27,969 bases of DNA, taken from Guillardia theta CCMP2712. Lineage: Eukaryota > Cryptophyceae > Pyrenomonadales > Geminigeraceae. The notes beneath the pieces are model-generated. The model was not told the origin of the DNA, did no database searches, and worked only from the letters and a program-made list of their open reading frames with translations. The translations under genes and the position numbers were made by a program. Where the stretch lies: contig NW_005434500.1 of NCBI RefSeq assembly GCF_000315625.1, forward strand, positions 1 to 27,969, given 5' to 3'. Of the stretch, positions 9,272-17,739 are shown piece by piece (position 1 is the first letter of the stretch; each line of letters starts with the position of its first letter).

Positions 9272-11400
9272 ACTTCGTAAGTCGGGAGCTTGATACGGAT
9301 GAACTGAGAAGAACGCGAAGGTTCAACAAGAAAGAGGAAGGGGAGGTGAGGGGTGTGACTGGCTGGAAGGTGGGTCTTGAGTAAGAGCAGCTGTCTTCTG
9401 AGACTTCAAGGTCTGACTTGCTCGCACGAGGAGGTTCTGGATGAAGGTGAGGGGCGTGAAGGGATCCTTATAGTGGAGACGCCCCCTTGTTAGTATACTT
9501 GTAAATGAAGAGATGCCTTTTGATTATTGGACCCAGTGTACCCCTCTAAATCGCCAGAAATACACCGGCCATGAGCTCGGCATACGCTGAATTTATATCG
9601 GATCGTTGCGTTCTCTAATGCTTTTTAAGCTGTTCAACAACTATATAGCCGGATTTCAATACCGGTTAAAACAATCTAAACTTTCAATAAATAACTTTTA
9701 AATTCTATGACGCCCGCTTTAGATGTGGAAGGGACATGGATAAGTCGGCAGTGGGGTGGTCCCTGGGGGGACAAGGGGTGGAGATACCTGGGGTAGTCCA
9801 GGGGGATATAAAGATAGAGTGATGCTTCGGGCCGAGGGGTGGGTGAGATAGACCAAATGTGTCTTTACAAGGGTGGTAGGAATACAGGGTGGGTGAATGT
9901 TTGGTTGAGTGGGGTGGTACAGGCTAGGGTACAATTTTTGATTCATAACAGGGTAGGTACTGGACTGAAAACAGAAGGGTGTAATCGAGCTGTAAGGGGA
10001 TCAGATATTTTCGGGGGGGTTCTCCACAAAGTAGTCATATTTCTACCAAGGTAGGTGGTATCTGTGAACACAGGCTTACAAACTGCTTAGTTAAAGGTAT
10101 TTGAGCTCATTGAGAGCAATGGGGCATACCCACTCAATTCTTCAATTGACCTACTATGGTTTTTGAATCAGGTATGTACCCTAGCCCTCTGAGTTTCTAC
10201 GTGCTTTTTTACCCCCGACCTGTAGGTCAAATTTTGAGTTTGTTTGTGTGTGCCGAGTGGCATGCTGCGTTTTTACGAAGGGGAGTAGTGTAAACTACCG
10301 CAGTTTTGCAGGGGTGTAGGTAGTGGCGAATCAATTAGAGCTTCAATCATAATATCGAGAATGTAGTATATGGGTCACCAACAACAGTTCAAACCTGTCT
10401 TAAAGCAATTGGGATATTGTTGGACTACTACCGTGACCCCTGATATCTCATGTACCCACCCCACCCACCCTCGACCTTCGCTACATCATTCCCGTAACAG
10501 ATTTGCTATAGGTAAAACCTGAAGGGAATGACCTTCCGTCACAGGTAGTACTAAGGGGTGGGTCTGCATGTGTGGGGTGGGGGATCGGAAAACACGTGGG
10601 ACAAGGAGGGGACTGAGGGGTGGGGTGCTATGAAGGAAGGGGTCCTGCTTCCGAAAAGTGTGACAACTAGCGGGATGCTGGAAGGGTCAGCATGTCTTAA
10701 AGGAAGAAGGACGCTCTAGAAGACGATGGAAGGATTTGCTGACATTCTTTCCGACCATCCACTGTAGTAAACTGATTAACTTCTCCGGTCATCGAGACGA
10801 ACGGGCGGATCAATAACGAAAACATATCTTTTGGAACATTATAAAGGTAACAAAGAGTCAAAAGACTTATTTTCGAAGCCGTTTGTTTTCCAGTAGTGGG
10901 ACCTCTGCAAGGATCATAGCATCCACGTGGCTGGTACAAATCAACCTCAAAAGGAAGATAATTTTAGAAGCTTTGTACCAGCATCCTATCCTGCAACACC
11001 GCGAGTACCGGTACTTTTGTAGTCAAGTAGAGGGGTGAGCAAAGTTCTCCAGTGTGTCCTACGACACGTGTAAAGTGTGCCATGTTCCTTGGATCATAAG
11101 TTGGTTGACTGGCAAGCTGGACTGGCACTGACGAGGAGGGCAAGAATCTCATATGGTGATACTGAGTAGATCGAGGGGCATGGGATACCGGGAGAGGGAA
11201 ACGAGAGTCCTGTAAGAAAATTGCTAGCGACTGCTGTATCTTACAAGCAGGTTTTAAGGGATGGAGTTTTAGAGCGCCCGAGACCTGCCGGGATCCCGGC
11301 GGGGAGCCTTAACGCCCAGCCGGAGGGGCGGACATTTTACAGCAGCCTGGATTTCTAATGACAGGATTCTCGACTTAAAAAGAAATGATTTTATGTTACG
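9272..11400. other. Gene-poor intergenic region with G-rich stretches
   Basis: The first 250 bases or so are probably the 5' flank of the minus-strand gene. From 9720 to 10640 the plus strand is rich in GGGG and GGGGTGGG-type runs (for example 9768-9850, 10550-10640), with C-rich counterparts near 10455-10470. At 11275-11335 there is a GC-rich patch containing the palindrome GCCGGGATCCCGGC. Only short frames without protein-like features occur. No RNA gene was recognised. Confidence 0.35.
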
Positions 11401-11825
11401 GTGGCACGGTGGTGTGGTAAACTGGCACTCGGCGGCCACCGTGAACTAGTAGTCAGTTTGGGCGTAGCCCGGGGCCCCGCCGGCCGGCCCGGCGGGCCGT
11501 GGCCGCGCCCGGCCGCCAGTGGCCTCGCCCCACAGCCTGCCGCACTGGGCTCAGCTGGGTCGGATCTTTCGTCAGCTCCGATGCCATCATCGCGGGTGCA
11601 TTCCGGTAGGCTATGCAACTCATTACGGTTTGGGGGACAGCCACGCAGTTCCCGTCGGGAGTCCGCCGAACGGTTCAACCGTTGGCAGGCCGCATGATTG
11701 GGTTTGGTTCCGAAGTTCGGCGGCTGCCGGCGCGGCCGCGAGTCGGGGCCGGCGGCCCACTCAGTGGCCCACCGTCACTTTCAGCGGCCCGGCCCCCCGA
11801 TACTCGGCAACCTGAACTAAAAGTT
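11400..11825. repeat. GC-rich island II
   Basis: It has the same style as the island at 3.09 kb: sharp edges, CpG-rich, and made of CCGG/GGCC/CGGCCC words with interspersed CACCGT/ACGGTG and CAGTTTG words. Overlapping frames are open by composition but show no conserved protein. It is followed by a pyrimidine-rich stretch that contains the 44-bp motif at 11928. Confidence 0.45.
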
Positions 11826-11927
11826 TATCAAATCCTTTTACTTCGAGTGCCGCTACTATGTCGGATGTCGACTGTCTTTTCTCTTCTCGCCGTTTGGCCT
11901 GTGCGACTCCGTACTGAGTGTCCCTCC

Positions 11928-11971
11928 TCGACTCTCCTGATCGTCCTCGTACTGATTTTTAACTTAACTTT
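11928..11971 (-). repeat. 44-bp motif, copy 1 (inverted relative to copy at 18401)
   Basis: Read on the minus strand, this 44-mer equals 18401-18444 with one mismatch (TCGACTCTCCTGAT[C/T]GTCC on the plus strand here, then CTCGTACTGATTTTTAAC). Both copies follow a GC-rich island. In the matching orientation both can be read as KVKLKISTRTIRRV, but surrounding frames do not extend the similarity, so it is annotated as a repeat rather than an exon. Confidence 0.7.
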
Positions 11972-12417
11972 GAGTAAAAAGATGTCGGATGGGATGTTCA
12001 CTTGGGATGCTTCGTTGTCTTTGTTGCATGCTCTCCCACACACTCGGATGTCTTGAGATGGGATCACGAAGAGGCTGGCTGGAGGCACCTTTCAGCAAAG
12101 CTTGTTGGCTTCGGGTGAGTTTCATGCGGTCAGTCTTGGATGTTTTTTTGCTCATGATATGTGTGAGGCTGCGCTGCATTCTCATATAAATTCATACGAA
12201 TGCATATGAATGCAAGCCTAGGAACAAGAAGAGGTCAATGTCATGCAACTACTTTCCTGATTCTATCTTCTGATCCTATCTGAGGCTGATCCTATCTTCC
12301 TGATCTTTCTCTCTAACTCAATGAATGATTTTGAAATGTATGATTTTCTTTCTCTCTTTTTTCTTTTCTCTCGCTCTGAAGATGGATCATACGTCATCTT
12401 TTCATGCTACCTTTTTT

Positions 12418-12556
12418 GTCTGATGATGCTGTTTCATGAATGTTATCATGCATGATGAGTCTGATGATGCTGTTTCATGAATGTTATCAAGCATATGTGT
12501 CTGATGTTGCTGTTTCATGAATGTTATCAAGCATATGAGTCTGATGTTGCTGTTGT
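12418..12556. repeat. 40-41-bp tandem repeat, about 3.4 copies
   Basis: Units start at 12418, 12459, 12499 and 12539 (partial), each beginning GTCTGATG(A/T)TGCTGTTTCA and ending in AGCATATG(A/T) or CATGATGA. The third unit resembles the second more than the first does. The surroundings (about 12.2-12.7 kb) are rich in related ATG/CATGC words. No gene is supported. Confidence 0.85.
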
Positions 12557-13045
12557 CCTCTACTTGTATGATTTTCTCTCGCTCCTATCATCATGCATGC
12601 TCTACTCATGCAAGCTGCCAATAAGCCAGTTGCATACCATTCGATGCAGTGTGTGCGGTTTCTATTCGCTTCTGCTTGCTTCCTGTGTCCTTCAAAGGGT
12701 GTTTCTGATGCCATGTAAGTCAATGGTGTGAACGCCGCGTTCAAGTTGTCGGATCTCCGCTCCTGCACTTTGTAGATAAGCTCTGTTCTGTTTTCGATCG
12801 GTCACTCGTTTCTTGCGGTTTGTTTGTTCCGATGTCCTCTTGACATGTCGCTTGTGATGCAGATGCGATGTAGCAGCTCAGAAGATGCTCTTCACAACTT
12901 CGTCTTATGTTACGCCAGCTCACGACAGAGGATCAGATCCCTACGATGGCCAGCTGTAGGGCGGATGCCAGGTTCTTTGAGATGGACATCTGAAAAACTT
13001 CAATTACCTCGATGAATTACCTCTTGCAAAATGGGGCTCCATTTT

Positions 13046-13081
13046 CATGGCAGCTGCCATGATTCTTCAATCATGGCAGCT
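13046..13081. repeat. Perfect palindrome and overlapping 13-bp-stem hairpin
   Basis: A 16-bp perfect palindrome (CATGGCAGCTGCCATG, 13046-13061) overlaps a hairpin with a perfect 13-bp stem (13052-13064 paired with 13069-13081) and a 4-nt loop CTTC. It lies downstream of the minus-strand kinase-RING pseudogene, in the position of a 3' flank. A role in RNA 3'-end structure is possible but unproven. Confidence 0.6.
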
Positions 13082-13215
13082 CTGCATTTATCCTTCCTGT
13101 TGTGAGAGAGAAAGACAGAGCAAACAGCATCATCAGACAGCATATTCCAACAGCATAAGAGATGCCATCTAGCCCGAACACGGTGAAAGATTGTGTGACG
13201 AAATGATGCGAATAA

Positions 13216-13826
13216 TCAGTTTGACAAGGTAAAGCTGGTACATTCCAAAGCTAGTTCATCCTCCCTTTTAGAAACTCTTGTTGACACTCGTGGGTTGGAG
13301 CGACAAATAGGACATGGCCTACCAGCCGCTCCATCCTTGCACTGCTCACAGAGACACTTGTGTCCGCAAGGGATCAGCGCTCAGTCCGCCTTTCGTTCCA
13401 TGCACAGGACGCATTGCTGGCTATCGCCAGCTCTTTTGCTCTTGACTTGGCTTTATCATATTCCTGCTGAAGCTTTTCATATAAATTGCTGAAACTTGGC
13501 CGCTCAGACTTCTTCTCCCTCCAGCATTCCTGCATGATGCTGTACCCCGCTCGCCCCCAATCCCGTACCTTCTATCCCACGAGCGCATCCTCGTCAACGG
13601 CACTTCCGCTTACGTCCAGATTCCTACAAGGTCACACCGAACGCCCACACGTCGCTCTTCTCTGAGTACCGCCTTCTCCTGATGCTCTCCGGCGCCATCC
13701 ACCGGTAACGCCGAGCCGTTGACCGGCCGAACTCACTGCTGCAAGATTTTAACCTCCTGCTCGAACTCCAACCTCCTCTTAGTCGGCCCACTGCCTCGGG
13801 TTCGCTGCATGGCCACGTCGGTGCCC
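13216..13826 (-). pseudogene. Decayed TKL-type protein kinase-RING pseudogene
   Basis: Minus-strand fragments appear in protein order but in different frames. First comes a subdomain II/III piece (GTDVAMQRT ... FEQEVKILQQ) ending in a stop; the VAxK lysine is Gln. It is fused directly to a subdomain VIII/IX piece (EFGRSTARRYRWMAPESI, YSEKSDVWAFGVTL), so subdomains IV-VII, including the catalytic HRD loop, are missing. A stop and frameshifts follow, then subdomain XI (IMQECWREKKSERPSF), then after another frameshift a C3HC4 RING finger (CVLCMERKAD-stop-ALIPCGHKC ... CPIC) with an in-frame TGA. TKL kinases carrying a RING finger are plausible in protists (family knowledge). The fragments are unmistakable, and the multiple lesions make it a pseudogene. 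It abuts the copied fragment at 13829. Confidence 0.82.
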
Positions 13827-13828
13827 TG

Positions 13829-13990
13829 AGGCTTGTCGGCAGTAGAGAAGAAGATGCTCTCCGCTGTTTGTATTTGTGCCCCTTAAGTAAGAGCGATCTA
13901 GACGGAAGTATTTCTCCTCCTTGCAAAATCCCATACCGTCAAGCCGAGCTTCTGATTCTGTGCAAGCCATGCTTGCTTCCGACAAGGGAC
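13829..13990 (-). repeat. 162-bp duplicate of the NTPase-nuclease N-terminal coding segment
   Basis: 13829-13990 matches 15389-15550 in the same orientation at 156 of 162 positions, with no gaps. It encodes the same stretch of about 47 residues (MACTESEARLDGMGFCKEEK ... GEHLLLYCRQA) that precedes the P-loop domain in the downstream gene. Its frame runs on for only about 20 residues into the kinase remnant (to about 13779), and the kinase fragment GTDVAMQ is in a different frame. It looks like a local duplication, now non-functional, rather than a gene. Confidence 0.9.
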
Positions 13991-14157
13991 CTTCGATTGA
14001 AATCAATACTCGCCACCTGGGCCATTGACAGCTCCTCCCCTTTCTTCCACATGTACTGCTCTAGCGCCCCGGCATCCTCGACAGGGGCTATTCGGAATAA
14101 CTCCTTGTTCTCCGGCGGGACGACAAAACAATCCTTATCGTCCATGTCCCACCTGCA
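13939..14157 (-). pseudogene. Out-of-frame C-terminal continuation of the NTPase-nuclease gene
   Basis: Just after the nuclease-like segment ends in the main frame (ALGIPAG near 14155), the adjacent frame is open and reads WDMDDKDCFVVPPENKELFR, then IAPVEDAGALEQYMWKKGEE. Its FVVP strand and following helices fit what normally follows the QxT strand in Crinkler/RHS-type nucleases (family knowledge). Either a 1-nt deletion near 14150-14157 has shifted the frame or an unrecognised tiny intron is involved. The frame then runs into the duplicated segment at 13990 and stops, so the native C-terminus is not preserved. Confidence 0.55.
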
Positions 14158-16049
14158 GGAATCCCCAGAGCCTCAAGAGCAGTCAAAAAATACCAGAGCT
14201 TGAGAGAGTGATCCATTGACACTGTCAGCTGAAAAAACTGTACGACCTTCTCATCCTGATCTACAATGATTGCGTCGTAGCCACCTTGAAATTCACTGAT
14301 TGGTTTAAGACACGCCCTCGTGTGGGGAAGAGAGTCCGTGTGTTCTGACGAATCGAAGTTTACAACGAAATTGCATGCTTTTAAAACTTCAGGCTCACTT
14401 GACCCGCGGTAAGTTATGCTCAGGTCTCTTCTCACTTCCTCGAAAAAGAGCATCTCCAAAAGATGCCCACATAAGTCTCGCTGGCCACTACAGGACGTCC
14501 ACATTTTTCTCAATGTGTCAACCGCTCCCCGGGACGCCGCAAGATTGCTGGCCACGTACTTGCTCACAGGAAACCAGACCACCGTCTGCTGAGTTACCGT
14601 ACTGGCAATCAGCCGATTCGTGATATCCTCCGAGGAAACACCTGCGTGACCCCGTAAAAGATTTCGTAAGTTTGGAGCACTTTCAAGCGCAAGATCCAAG
14701 CACCGAAGGACCTCCGCCGCAGTCATGTCGAACATGTACCGACATGACCCACCTGCTAGGTAATGCTTATGCCTTACTCGCTGTTGTTTCGATTTCGACC
14801 CTGTAGTCATCTCGAGACTCAAAATCTCTCCTGTGACATTCATCTCCAAGGAAGGGGCCACCTGATTGTAAAACTCGTCAAACTGCACTGCCTCTAGATA
14901 TTCATCGATCCTCCATGATGGAACTATGTGCTCCTTCAGCCCCAACTCTCGATCCTCTTCATCGTAGATCTTTCCTCGAAACGCCGATGACATCACCACA
15001 ACAAGACGTCGATTTTGCCTGTCGGCTTCCCGCCATCCTACACATGCTACCAAAGCTCTCTTGTGAGATTCTTGGTAAGACAAATAGCCATCGAGTACCA
15101 TGAGGCTCTTTTTGCTGTCTGACAACCCTTCAAGCAACAGTGTCATCTGTTTCCACTCAGACTCCGTTGCGACAGAGTATGTTCTTCTCCTGTTGCCTGA
15201 AACCTCCACGACAAAGGTGTCGCTTATGGCCTTCAGCCTGATGCATGTGAAGCTCCACTCATTCCTATCCAGCACCATACAAAACGAAAGCGTTGTTGTT
15301 GTCTTCCCTGTTCCTGGACAGCCTTGTATCCATCCAAGAGCACCATGCTCTAGCACTTGCTCTCGCAGGAAACGGAACTGCTCCAGGAAGGCTTGTCGGC
15401 AGTAGAGAAGAAGATGCTCTCCGCTGTTTACATTTGTGCCCCTTGAGCAAGAGCGATCTAGACGGAAGTATTTCTCCTCCTTGCAAAATCCCATACCGTC
15501 AAGCCGAGCTTCTGATTCTGTGCAAGCCATGCTTGCTCCCGGCAAGGGACTCTTGGGACAGGGCTCCTCTTTCAATGGTAGCAGCTGTCGTGGCTGCTTC
15601 ACTTTCTTCCAAAGCTGCTTCTTGTCTTCACGAAGTTCTGCATGCCTCCTCCGATTCTGTCGCCCTGCACTCTTGATCTCTTTCTCTACTCCCTTGATCT
15701 CTTTCCTTATCCCCCTGACCTTCTTCTTGGAGCTCTCATCTCCTCCGCGCAACGTGAGACATTTTCGTACATCACCAACATTCGACGGGTTACTCTCAGG
15801 GGGTTCTAACAAAGTTTGTGCAGACCTTGATTGCAACCCTCCGCTCAAACATGTCAAAGGTGTCAAAGATCTAGCAACTCCAACGGCCGCACGAAAGCTA
15901 CCTACCAGCTCCCTCCCTTCAGCGAGCTGCGTGCTGGCCGGGCTCTTGAAGCATGCTAAGAGGACAAACAGACCATACATGGCTGGTTCCCGCACCCCGG
16001 ACACCATGACGTCGCTTTTATCTGAAGCTATCGGATCCATGTAACACAC
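14088..16049 (-). CDS. Crinkler/RHS-like P-loop NTPase with C-terminal restriction-endonuclease-fold domain
   Basis: This is a single open frame of 653 codons (numbering from the ATG at 16049). The ATG at 16007 (residue 15) has better context and precedes a hydrophobic, possibly signal-like segment (AMYGLFVLLACF). Residues about 105-152 form a basic coiled coil. A P-loop NTPase follows: Walker A GCPGTGKTTTT at 243-253, Walker B KSLMVLDG at about 314-321, and a further core strand RRLVVVMSS. The C-terminal part (GHLLEMLFFEEVRRDL about 528-543, YDAIIVDQDEKVVQFFQLTV about 591-610, then SMDH) matches the E...D...QxT pattern of the nuclease domain in Crinkler effectors and trypanosomatid RHS proteins. 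Such proteins are thought to act in DNA-level conflict or transposon control. The last 25 residues (from GGTWTIRI) are probably frameshifted. The family call rests on motifs only. Confidence 0.66.
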   Translation of the reverse strand: MCYMDPIASDKSDVMVSGVREPAMYGLFVLLACFKSPASTQLAEGRELVGSFRAAVGVARSLTPLTCLSGGLQSRSAQTLLEPPESNPSNVGDVRKCLTLRGGDESSKKKVRGIRKEIKGVEKEIKSAGRQNRRRHAELREDKKQLWKKVKQPRQLLPLKEEPCPKSPLPGASMACTESEARLDGMGFCKEEKYFRLDRSCSRGTNVNSGEHLLLYCRQAFLEQFRFLREQVLEHGALGWIQGCPGTGKTTTTLSFCMVLDRNEWSFTCIRLKAISDTFVVEVSGNRRRTYSVATESEWKQMTLLLEGLSDSKKSLMVLDGYLSYQESHKRALVACVGWREADRQNRRLVVVMSSAFRGKIYDEEDRELGLKEHIVPSWRIDEYLEAVQFDEFYNQVAPSLEMNVTGEILSLEMTTGSKSKQQRVRHKHYLAGGSCRYMFDMTAAEVLRCLDLALESAPNLRNLLRGHAGVSSEDITNRLIASTVTQQTVVWFPVSKYVASNLAASRGAVDTLRKMWTSCSGQRDLCGHLLEMLFFEEVRRDLSITYRGSSEPEVLKACNFVVNFDSSEHTDSLPHTRACLKPISEFQGGYDAIIVDQDEKVVQFFQLTVSMDHSLKLWYFLTALEALGIPAGGTWTIRIVLSSRRRTRSYSE

Positions 16050-16194
16050 ATTTTTTTTCTGTCAGGTTTATAGTTTTGAGCTATAAATTGAACAATTTCG
16101 ACGTCGCTTTTATCTGAAGCTATCGGATCCAGGTAGGATTCAATGTAATACACATTTTTTTTCTGTCAGGTTTATAGTTTTGAGCTACAAATTG
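16008..16194. repeat. Tandem duplication spanning the 5' end of the NTPase-nuclease gene
   Basis: Copy 1 (16008-16090) and copy 2 (16100-16194) both run from GACGTCGCTTTTATCTGAAG to GAGCTA(T/C)AAATTG. Copy 1 lacks 12 bases present in copy 2 between GGATCCA and TGTAA. On the minus strand that deletion creates the ATGGATCC start context at 16040; copy 2 has no ATG there. It lies in the 327-bp divergent interval between the minus-strand NTPase gene and the plus-strand armadillo gene, so it may carry promoter elements in duplicate. Confidence 0.85.
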
Positions 16195-16376
16195 TTGCCC
16201 GAGTCAGTGAGGCGACGAAACTAGGAGAGTTTATTGACTGAAAAAGTTTCGGTGGTGAACCGTTGCGGTCGAGTTCGTCAGCAAGTTCCTAGCTCCTCAC
16301 GGGTTTCCCGCGCCGGGCGAAGTTTGGCTTCAGGCTTTCTTAGCTCCGCTCGGCGGTACTCCCATCGTGTGACATC

Positions 16377-17711
16377 ATGAACATGGTTGGAGAGCAACTT
16401 GATGAAAGCACCGATCATGTGCTACAGGAGATAGCAGCAGCGGGAAGGAGGGGAGACTGGAGGAGGCTCGCAGAGATAATGGGGCAGAACGAAAGCGAGA
16501 ATGAGTTGGCAGCAGCAGTAGAGGCTATGTTGTCGATCGTCTTGAAGGAGGAGCTCAAGCCTGATGAGGAGGAAGCATGGGTGGCAGGAGCGATAGATGC
16601 GGTGATCTCGGCGATGAAGCGAGGATCTCTGTCTGTCAACGAGAAGCTAGCTCGAGGAGGGTGTGAGATTTTCCGATTATTGTCACCAAACAACAATGTT
16701 GCCACCAAGATCGGGGAAGAAGGAGCAATAGCAATCATCGTCGCCGCCATGCGCGCTCATCTTGACAGCCTCTCCGTGCAGGAGCATGCTTGCGCGGCGC
16801 TGATCAACTTATCTCGCGGCAACCGTGAAAACAATTACTTGATATTCAAGGCGGAAAGCATCCCTGCCATCGTGGCTGCCATGCGCGCTCACCCCAACAG
16901 CCTTGTGATACAGGAGTTGGCATGTCAGGCGCTCAACTGCGGCTTTGCCGACATCTTCCACATTGCGAGAGCCCGTGGTGTCTCCGCCATCGTCGCCGCT
17001 ATGCGCGCTCACCCCAACAGCTGTGTGATACAGGAGCAGGCATGCAAGGCGCTCCGCGATCTTACCGACAACGAGGAAATCGTGGGGATGATCCTGGGTG
17101 CAGGAGGTATCCCCGCCGTTGTTGCCGCAATGCGCACTCACCTTGACAGATTGGAGATACAGAAGAAGGGATGTTTGGTGATCTTGAGCCTGATTGCAAA
17201 CGAATACGAATTCGGTGGGATAGTTTCCAGAATACTAGAGGAAGGAGCCATCCACGTGCTCATCGCCGCCATGCGTGCTCATCGTGACTGCCTGGAAATG
17301 CAGACGTTGGCTTGCAACGTATTCAGGATGCTGAACATGGAAGACATACATGGCAACTGCAAGGAGGAGCTACGGAAAGCAGGAGTCATCGCCGCCATTG
17401 TCGCCGCCATACGCGTGCATCCTGATAGTCGTGAGTTGCAGGGCATCGGATGGATGATGCTGGTGAGCTTACAGGCTTCCCATGAAGACGAAACCCAGCA
17501 TCACCCATGGGAATCGCTCGAATCTTGGAACTCAGACGATCAGTCAGATGCCTGCTCTCAGTTGGCCAATGCTCTTTGTCTTGAAAGATGTGAAAAGCTG
17601 AGAAGCTACCGCCGCAAACCTAGACTGTACAGCAGCACTGTGGGCGTCAGTGACGCCCTCATACAGCCTCCGGCTCGGAATGGTTCCTATCCATGGCTTC
17701 CGTACGGCTGA
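16377..17711 (+). CDS. Armadillo-repeat protein, intronless, 444 aa
   Basis: An uninterrupted frame holds at least six armadillo-type repeats between residues about 116 and 366. Each contains (A/G)xxxIVAAMRAHxxSxxxQExAC or a variant: IIVAAMRAHLDSLSVQEHAC, IVAAMRAHPNSLVIQELAC, IVAAMRAHPNSCVIQEQAC, VVAAMRTHLDRLEIQKKGC, LIAAMRAHRDCLEMQTLAC and IVAAIRVHPDSRELQGIGW. A divergent seventh unit is at 71-102. Armadillo arrays form a curved helical scaffold for protein binding. Here the partner is unknown and no U-box, BTB or other domain accompanies the array. The N-terminal 70 residues are acidic and helical and the C-terminal 75 residues are low in structure. The ATG at 16377 is first; the ATG at 16383 has a better Kozak context (AACATGG). 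The absence of introns contrasts with most neighbours. Confidence 0.87.
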   Translation: MNMVGEQLDESTDHVLQEIAAAGRRGDWRRLAEIMGQNESENELAAAVEAMLSIVLKEELKPDEEEAWVAGAIDAVISAMKRGSLSVNEKLARGGCEIFRLLSPNNNVATKIGEEGAIAIIVAAMRAHLDSLSVQEHACAALINLSRGNRENNYLIFKAESIPAIVAAMRAHPNSLVIQELACQALNCGFADIFHIARARGVSAIVAAMRAHPNSCVIQEQACKALRDLTDNEEIVGMILGAGGIPAVVAAMRTHLDRLEIQKKGCLVILSLIANEYEFGGIVSRILEEGAIHVLIAAMRAHRDCLEMQTLACNVFRMLNMEDIHGNCKEELRKAGVIAAIVAAIRVHPDSRELQGIGWMMLVSLQASHEDETQHHPWESLESWNSDDQSDACSQLANALCLERCEKLRSYRRKPRLYSSTVGVSDALIQPPARNGSYPWLPYG

Positions 17712-17739
17712 TCCAAGTAACTTCATGATTCCTGAAAGG

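Noticed and set aside
9839-10054. 71-aa plus frame in the G-rich block
   Set aside because: It is Gly/Val/Arg-rich from base composition, with no motif or splice context.
11275-11335. GC-rich patch with palindrome GCCGGGATCCCGGC as an RNA gene or terminator
   Set aside because: There is no tRNA/snRNA signature, and bacterial-type terminators do not apply to this genome.
11401-11697. Overlapping Arg/Pro/Gly-rich frames in the GC islands (also 3085-3321, 17928-18339)
   Set aside because: High GC lowers stop frequency; frames on both strands are equally open and unlike any protein family.
13829-13990. A second complete NTPase-nuclease gene at the duplicated segment
   Set aside because: Only 162 bp is shared. 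No P-loop or nuclease sequence follows, and the frame ends in the kinase remnant.
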